The notes under the pieces are model-generated. The model was not told the DNA's origin. It searched no databases and was given only the letters and a program-made list of their open reading frames with translations. Of a stretch of 64,000 nt of DNA, positions 57,101 to 64,000 are shown piece after piece. The DNA is from Rhynchonema sp. JSB1_4 (lineage: Eukaryota; Nematoda; Chromadorea; Monhysterida; Xyalidae). Position numbers and translations under genes: made by a program. Positions within the stretch are counted from its first letter, which is position 1. Each line of letters starts with the position of its first letter. The DNA lies in NCBI GenBank assembly GCA_030248065.1, contig JASAMV010006379.1:19632-83631 (forward strand). Direction: 5' to 3'.

Positions 57101-60100
57101 CCAGTTCGTTACGTTGTAACGGACCTAAGCAAATAATTATCAATATCAATTCTTATCTTACTAGTAGCTGTCCAGTAGCTGAAATTGATTACCGTTCCTG
57201 CGTACTGCACCAATGCAAAATGTGCCTCGGCTTGCTTTCCCTTCGGCGGTTTCGGTTTCTCGAACTTGGGGTGCTTGCCCAAGTACGATTCATTCAGTTT
57301 TTGGGCATACGTCAGATCCGTACCTTTCGGCACCACGCATTCCTCGTCAAGCATTGAGATGATACCCATTGGCTGAAGCATTCTAATAATGTTAACGTCA
57401 CTTCACTGGGCTCAAGTAACCTGTTAAGAACGTCACCTTTTCCAGTAGTTCAATACCAGCTGCCAAATCCAGTCCAAAGTCAATGAATTTCCACACAATG
57501 CCCTCCCGTTGGTATTCTTCCTGCTCCAGCACAAACATGTGATGGTTGAAGAACTGCTGCAACTTCTCGTTCACAAAGTTGATCCACAGCTGCTCGAACG
57601 AGTTGAACTACAAGCAGACAGTTTAAACATAATCTTCAGTTATGCAACCCATCACAAATAAAAGTATGCCTCAAAATTACTCACGTCGAAAATCTCAAAT
57701 CCAGCGATGTCCAGGACGCCCACAAAGAATTTACGCTCTAATTCTTTAGCGTCAAGCGTCAAGTTGCACTTCATGACCAGCCAGTCGAACTGCCGATCGT
57801 AGATTCCCTTGGACATGGCTCCAACCGACCAGTTGACCTGTTCCTTTGTCTGACCCTTGTTCACCCACTCTGTGCCGACTTTGACTCGCGGTTTGCAGAA
57901 AGCGGTCAAGAGCTTGTCAGTGTCAACGCCGAACATTTCTGCCGCCTTCGAGGCCTCTGAAATGCAAAAAACGATTAATAGAATCAAAGATCATTCTATC
58001 ATCTGCCTAACTGGTTGTCTGATGTCCATGGTCAGAGTTTCACTGAACTGTGGACAAAGAAATTATATACATGTTTCCTCAAGGTCATACCGTCTTTGCC
58101 ATCAGGTTCAGCCTGCTCGCCTCGTTGCTTAAATTGCATTTCGCCCAGATGCACAATTGCCGAACACAGGCGGTAGACGTTGAACTTCTCATCGGCAGAG
58201 AACATCAGAGTGTCAAAGGCTTCCTGGATCAACATTTCCGTCTTTGAGCTTCATGAAAATTACGATTTATTGATCCTCGTCGGTGTCAATCACTAACGTC
58301 CATCAACTGGTACTCTTCAGCGTCGTTCACACCGGCGATCGTCACTTCGGCCTGGTTCACGTACCAGTAATCTTTCGGCTCTTTGTCCAACGAAAGCTTC
58401 GCCTAAAAGTTAGCCATCGTTAATTCCTGATTGTCGTTCCTCACCAACTGTTTGCAGCACAACAGAACGTGCATTGCCCATCTGGTTCTACCTTCAGATC
58501 CTGTTGGTGACCAGACATCAGTTGATAGAACACGTGGTAAGCTCGCTCGCCGGGCGCTTGTCGAATCACCCGGGATTTTTCGAGCAAATCTGCCTTTGTC
58601 AACATTTGTGGTCAACCACATTTGCACATTTATGCATTCTCTATAGGCCTACGACATTGTTAGTCTACTGATCATCAATTAGGTAAATCAAATCTGGGGG
58701 AAGAGATCGCATGCAATATGTACATTCATGAGTAACACTGAACTCACAATGTTCAATATCGCATCCAGCGACACGTCCGTCTTTGCTGAAGTGGATTCGA
58801 ATGAATTTACCGAATCGCGACGAGTTGTTGTTTCGCACGGTTTTGGCGTTACCGAACGCTTCCAGCACAGGATTTGTCTGCACAATCTTCTCCTCGAGCG
58901 TTGGTCCACCTGTTCGGAAGGGTAAAATCATGATGGCAAATGTGGAAAAGCGAATAATTCACTTATGCAACGTGGTGTAACACTTTAATATCGGTGAACG
59001 TAGGTATGTAGCCCATAATTTTTGTGAACGAGAAGCTACTTTTTTGACTGTCGCTGGCTCCCAGGGGCATTGCTCGGCGTCTAACCGTGGCATTGTTCGA
59101 CCAAGCTCAACAACTATCGAATAACATACTCCAGGGTGCAAAGTTTTTCGACACTTACATGAGTTTGCGGCGGTTGCGCTTCTGCTGTGTTTGACGGATG
59201 AACTAAATATCTGCGTAAATGATAACTGCGTGGGCGCACCCACATCTGTCGGCAGCCTGACCTTTGTTTCCAGTTGACAGCCCAGCAGCTTCAGCTTGAG
59301 CAGCACCCACAGCTGCAAAGTACGAAATGACCTTTTTCGTGTTCTCGGTCTTTCCAGCGCCAGACTCTCCAGTGATCAACATGGACTGACATTGATTGTC
59401 TGCAAGTTAGAAGTCAATTACGTGTTCAGGAAGAGAACTATCCGTGTTTGTATCAAGAGAATTATTGCTGCAAACGTAATGGCGGGATCTTCGTGTATGT
59501 GTTTACAATCCTATTGCTGAAGCGTGGTCCTGCGTTACAAAAATGGTCTTGCACCGGGTTGTTGATACAGTACGTACAAATTTGAGCTGAAACACAGACT
59601 TGACCTTGCATCATGTTGCGATACGCCTCGTCGGAGGCAGCGAACAAATGCGGTGGCACTTCGGTTTTTCGTTTGCCCATGTAGATACGAGCCACCGAAT
59701 CGGTGTAGATCGGCAGACGCTTGTATGGGTTGATCACCACGCAGAACAGACCAGAGTAGGTCTGAAAGTCCGATGGTGATTGGTCTATGCATATGTGTTG
59801 TGTAAGTCTGTTGTTGCCAGCTACGGTATACTTACGAGCGAACGATGTTTTATGCACTGAGTGAATTGTACTTAAAGTGACTCTACAATTAAATGTTGAC
59901 CGCGTTTGTTTGCAGCCATTTTTTTAGAAAATGAAGGCCATGTATCAGAAACCCACATTTAGGGAATGGATTTTCAACTCGTTGCTTTGTGATGTTTCAC
60001 GGAGCCCACATTATTTTCACAGGTGGAGAAAAAATGAAAAAAGTTTGAGGCGGGCCTGTGCAAGACACAAGGTAATCCAATCTAAGATATTTTCAGCGTT

Positions 60101-61540
60101 TTGTACACAGACGTTTCTCTGTTAAACGAGATATGAAGCATTGTACGAAACGCCAGGTGTGACAAATGATAAACGAAACACTCCGAAAAATCAAGCCTTT
60201 TTGAAGCACCCTTTTACTGCTGTATAATTTTAGGCATTTGTGGTGAATGAAATAAGTTGTTAATTGCAAATAAAAATCGTCTAATTATCCGGTGTTCAGG
60301 ATGTGCTTTTCGTTTTTCAAAACCCTACACAGTTCACACAATGTCTACCACAACATGCGCAAGGCAGCCATTCCACAGCGCACACATACAACAAAGCTTG
60401 CAGCTGAAACATTGCTGTGTTGTTGCCGTGTCGGCTGTGTGTTGTCGTTGTGTGTGGGGGTGCGCTGTGAAATGGCTGCCTTGCGCATGTTGTGGTAAAC
60501 ATTGTGTGAGCTGTGTAGGGTTTTGAAAAACGAAAAGCACATCCTGAACACCGGATAATTAGACGATTTTTATTTGCAATTAACAACTTATTTCATTCAC
60601 CACAGATGCCTAAAATTATACAGCAGTAAAAGGGTGCTTCAAAAGGCTTGATTTTTTTCGGAGCGTTTCGTTTATCATTTGTCACACCTGGCGTTTCGTA
60701 CAATGATTTATATCTCGTTTAACAGAGAAACGACTGTGTATAAAACGCTGAAAATATCTTAGATTGGATTACTTTTTGCCTTGCACAGGCCCGCCTCAAA
60801 CTTTTCTCATTTTTCTCCTCCTGTGAAAATATGTGGGCTCCGTGAAACATCACAAAGCAACGAGTTGAAAATCCATTCCCTAAATCTGGGTTTCTGATAC
60901 GTAGTTTTCATTTCCTGAAAAAATGGCTGCAAACAAACGCGGTCAACATTCAATTGTAGAGTCACTTTAAGAAACACATTTCTTCATCCACAAAGAAAAC
61001 TACTGAACTGTTTTTCAACCTACATATATCAACAGCGACTGGTATCGATCCCTCAAGTTCCACAACACACTGGCTTCGTTCAAGAACGACATGTTCGACA
61101 TGTCTTCGCACTTGGTGAACTTGGGCGGGTTCACTTCTTGCAGCAGATCTGTCTTCACCGTTTGCTTAAAAAAATTGGGCTGTTTACTGCAATTAAACAA
61201 GGCTTCCAGAGCATCTGTATCTTGTTCTTCATTGCATATCGCATACGGGAACTGAATGTACATGCTGTGCTTCCTATACCTCAGAACCTTTCGCCATCAC
61301 AACCGTTGAGTCGCCTTTTTGGGACTTGATCTCGGCCAGAAGAAATCCCTCCTCTTTGTCCGGTATCCAAGTGGCCGTTTTGCTGTTGAACGGTTTGCCT
61401 TGTTCCTGTACAGTAAGTATATTTGGAGCAAGTTAAGGCATGCAGTGCTTGAAGCTCTTTAATGATGGAATTCCAACCTTCATGATCTCCTCGAGAGTCA
61501 GCCGCAAGAATTTCCAACCAGGATCCTGCTCCCATTCCAT
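54184..61540 (-). CDS. Short-tailed myosin II heavy chain, copy 1
   Basis: 26 exons, all in phase: 61540-61478, 61405-61280, 61164-61024, 59761-59605, 59399-59262, 58909-58748, 58589-58492, 58402-58298, 58223-58091, 57956-57685, 57607-57437, 57372-57193, 57124-56971, 56896-56738, 56650-56481, 56242-56112, 56009-55946, 55876-55700, 55574-55479, 55416-55324, 55258-55154, 55055-54984, 54907-54797, 54719-54630, 54572-54466, 54307-54184; 1132 aa. The start [10 protein letters not shown] matches invertebrate muscle heavy chains. P-loop GESGAGKT is at 173-180, followed by [19 protein letters not shown], loop 2 lysines, SH1/SH2 cysteines and two light-chain sites. The neck ends near residue 867. The remaining 265 residues are heptad coiled coil aligning with the first part of S2, ending SMKTPKF then TAG. 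The light-meromyosin filament-forming region is absent. Confidence 0.95.
56360..56435 (-). tRNA. tRNA-like sequence (pseudo-tRNA or SINE head)
   Basis: The minus strand has an A-box-like CAGCTCAGCTGG and a B-box-like GCTTCGAATCC about 35 nt apart. The anticodon-like hairpin is good (GTACC-7 nt-GGTAC, U33 present, CCG in the anticodon place) and the T-arm pairs 4 of 5. The acceptor stem pairs poorly and the D-arm is short, so a functional tRNA is unlikely. It lies in intron 15 of myosin copy 1. Confidence 0.3.
59876..60966. mobile_element. TTAA-flanked 1.09-kb palindrome in myosin copy 1 intron 3
   Basis: TTAA at 59872-59875 and 60967-60970 brackets ends AGTGACTCTACAATTAAATG / CATTCAATTGTAGAGTCACT. 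The two about 500-bp arms are nearly perfect reverse complements (for example GTTTGTTTGCAGCCATTTTT and GAACACCGGATAATTAGACG), meeting around a CA/TG-rich loop near 60420. No open reading frame of note. Copy 2 of the gene has a short intron at this point, so the insertion is specific to copy 1. Confidence 0.88.
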
Positions 61541-64000
61541 ATTTGATTACTACTTTTGTGCCGGGCTTGATTAAAAAATCAACGTTTTGACAATTTCCGA
61601 AATTGAAGATTGGCGCTTTGACACAGCAAACAACTTTGTCCAAGGTACAATGACGCTTACCTGCACTAGTAACGTCACAAGCCACGGTGCAGCGGGAGTG
61701 GCGCCATAGCAGGATTTTTTGTAACATAATACACTCTAATTTTTATTTTGTGATGGCGGGTGACCGACTGTTGTGGTGGGTGGATGGGTGACTCGAAACT
61801 CAATACGCTCCAAGCTGAAGTGCTTTTGGCCTCAACCCTCGCTGGAGCACATCGAAATGTGGTGTGTTTCATTGGCAATCCAGGTGTTGTTGTGCCTTAA
61901 ATTACACGAAGTTGCACAAGACCGGCATCACATTCGGTCGTTCATCGTAATTTGAGCTGGTTGGCTCCTTTGAGTCCTGTGCCGCTGGGGGCATTGTAAC
62001 CGCTGGATTATGTCGTCTGGGCTGCCGGATGAATTTCAACTTTTTATAACGTTTCGGTTCACCGGTGCAAGTAGGAATTTCTGGGTTTCGAATGACACAA
62101 CACGTTCTGAGGTTAACAATAAGCAGAACTCACAAACACACTTTCACTGAATTTCACCGCCCGCAGTTGCAGCAGACGTCGTACACAAAAATTATGAGTA
62201 CAATCTTAAAAGCCGTATCTTACATGTACGTGTGAAGGAATGTAATTATTACAATCGCATACGAAACATGTGTACCCATGTGTGACACAACACGATCAGA
62301 CTTTGTTCCCATAGTTGTCTCCAACTTTAAACGGACAATTTAAGCAAAAAAACCAATTTTGTATGCTGTAATCGTCCCTTCAAAAAAAAACTACGTTGCG
62401 CATAGGCTGTGTGAAAACGTCTGACTGTGCTTGTCGTCTTGCTGCACACTTGCACACAGCGGTAAAAAATACGTGAGAAAATCCGCACGTTCATTACCGT
62501 AATGAGTGGCTTCGTTTTTATGGTTGTCCAGCGGTTTGCCGCCTAATTCAAACAACAACAAGTTTGTAATTGTGCCAGTTTCCTGTGGGAGTATTTTGTT
62601 CGAAGTCTAAATGCCACGGTTTCACGCGTGCCGGTGTGCTTATCACAAAGTGCTTCGGTGTGATAGTGCAACAGTTTTGTTTCTACTATTGACCGAACAG
62701 CTAATGTTAGTCAATTTTCGTCAAAGAAGAGCTCGTAATTAAATTCATCTAAGAAAGAAAAGCAATAGGTATGTAGGTAAGTCTGACGTCTGCTAGTATC
62801 TCGTGTATGGCTGTCCAACACTCCTCGCCAAGTGTTCTTCTTAGATTGACAGCTGGATGCGGAATAGATGCAAACCTTATTTAGCCATCCTGTGTACAGG
62901 ACTTTCTACTTTATTATTTTTTGCTGTGCGACTTTCACTTTAACGGTACCCTTGGCTATACGTACAATGATAGCACTACCGATGTACGGTAGATGCATGT
63001 TCATCTCATTGATACACAATCTTTCAAGAGCCTCTCAGGTCAGAAACAAGACGTGTATGTGCTCCCTTTGTGGATTAAGATTGCGCAAATCGAAGCTCCT
63101 TTCTATTTCAGTATAATGCAAAGTGTTTTCGCTAGCAAATACAGGTATAACAGGATTGAAAAAAGCGTGTCATCCTATTTGTGGTCACCGTAAGTGCCTA
63201 AATTACTGCTCTGTTTTTGAAGCATGCGTATTGATGATGGTACACGAAGGTTAAAGTCTGGCCAAGTCTAGTTACTACATACATACAGACATATGTGGTT
63301 ATCGTCGTTTCTGTTGAAACGTCTAGCTACCGAGAAGAAAAAATGGGCGCATCGTTCCCACGTCCACCACTTTGCGAAGGTTTGTGAAAACAGGCCGAAA
63401 CAAGCAAAACCCACTGCTGTTGCAATCAAACTGAAACGCAATAGAAAATATGTCATCAACAGGCAGCTTTCTCACATCATGAGCCTAACTGGACGGTACC
63501 TACCGGAGTTTTCCACATAAAGTCCCGATAGCTCGAACTGAAAAATTTGGTGGAAAACAATCCCTCCGCTTTTGACAAAAAAAGAAAAAATCCAATTAGG
63601 GCCCCCGGGGGCTCTAATTCGAAACTTTTCACCCACAACCCACGGAGTTTTAAGCGGAACTTCTGTGTTTAAACAAAGTTAGACATTTTATAACAGCATT
63701 TTGACATTCTACGACCATATGAGCATGATTATAATGATATTTATGCCACGTATAAAACAATAACGATTTTGGCAAAGTTTTTGCTGCTTAAAAGGCTGAT
63801 GTTTTGGGCAAGTCCAATCCAGAGAAATAAACCTAATTAGAGCCCCAAGGAGAAAATTTTCCACTTAGAGCCCCAGGGGTGCTACTCGGTTAAGAAGCTT
63901 TACGTTGAAAGCTCCGGTGCATAGTTACGCGTTTGCGAATTGCCCGGCGGGTACTAACACAAACGTTGTAGGTGTTTGTTTTTCCTGCCGCTACTTGTGC
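61541..64000. other. Upstream region of the myosin pair, no further gene seen
   Basis: The first few hundred bases should contain the promoter of myosin copy 1. From 61700 to 63500 I recognise no exon with both splice context and protein-like composition. The last 500 bp contain element-like words (see 63500-63880). Confidence 0.5.
63500..63880. repeat. Element-like words ACCGGAGTTTTCCAC / GAGCCCC
   Basis: ACCGGAGTTTTCCAC at about 63500 repeats the entry sequence at 38270. Reiterated GGGGGCTCTAATT, TTAGAGCCCC and TTTTCCACTTAGAGCCCC words follow and recall the GGGGCTCTATT words of the 1-4100 block. Boundaries are not clear. Confidence 0.5.

Noticed and set aside
45581..61540. Idea that the myosin tail is truncated by an assembly error or nonsense mutation
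   Set aside because: Both paralogues stop at the same position after conserved coding sequence, with intact splice sites. Two independent identical errors are unlikely, although transcripts are still needed.
1..64000. CRISPR array, operon or phage-type features
   Set aside because: Direct repeats here lack constant repeat-spacer architecture. Genes are intron-rich and eukaryotic, so prokaryotic systems are excluded.

Overview
This window is nuclear DNA from an animal, most likely an invertebrate. The genes are split by many spliceosomal introns (GT-AG, one conserved GC-AG pair). They include muscle-type myosin II heavy chains, a multi-C-type-lectin membrane receptor, an ionotropic-receptor-like channel, a Bax-inhibitor/Lifeguard protein and a selenoprotein-P-like protein. 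I cannot place the phylum from sequence alone. All gene models were built by hand from exon translation, splice sites and codon phase; there is no transcript support.

Layout. 1-4100: G/C-homopolymer-rich satellite-like DNA with several short words repeated many times and no gene. 4491-10980 (+): Utp12-domain nucleolar protein (WDR43/UTP5 type, no WD40 part seen), with a hAT-like MITE in one intron. 10981-15132: gene-free, filled with foldback elements. 15133-20744 (+): TMBIM/Lifeguard membrane protein. 23724-27376 (+): divergent ionotropic receptor. 28905-33885 (-): five-CTLD single-pass receptor whose fourth lectin domain is damaged. 34907-41905 (-): secreted selenoprotein-P-like protein with CxxC in place of UxxC, joined to a long Thr/Pro/Gln-rich region and a Cys-rich tail. 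41906-45580: foldback elements and a 5'-truncated LINE. 45581-53121 and 54184-61540 (both -): two tandem, 26-exon myosin heavy-chain paralogues with identical exon plans. 61541-64000: no gene recognised.

Main observations. (1) Both myosins stop about 265 residues into the coiled coil, so they have a full motor and neck but lack most of the rod needed for thick filaments. (2) The selenoprotein-P-like domain has a new architecture. (3) The 10-mer GATGTTTCAC occurs 12 times against about 0.12 expected. (4) There is a rich set of palindromic non-autonomous transposons: six with TTAA target sites, two TA-flanked, and two hAT-like with perfect 8-bp target duplications. They sit mostly in introns and spacers.

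The genes do not form an operon or a single pathway. The functional links visible are the myosin tandem duplication and two neighbouring secreted or cell-surface genes (lectin receptor and selenoprotein-P-like) on the minus strand.
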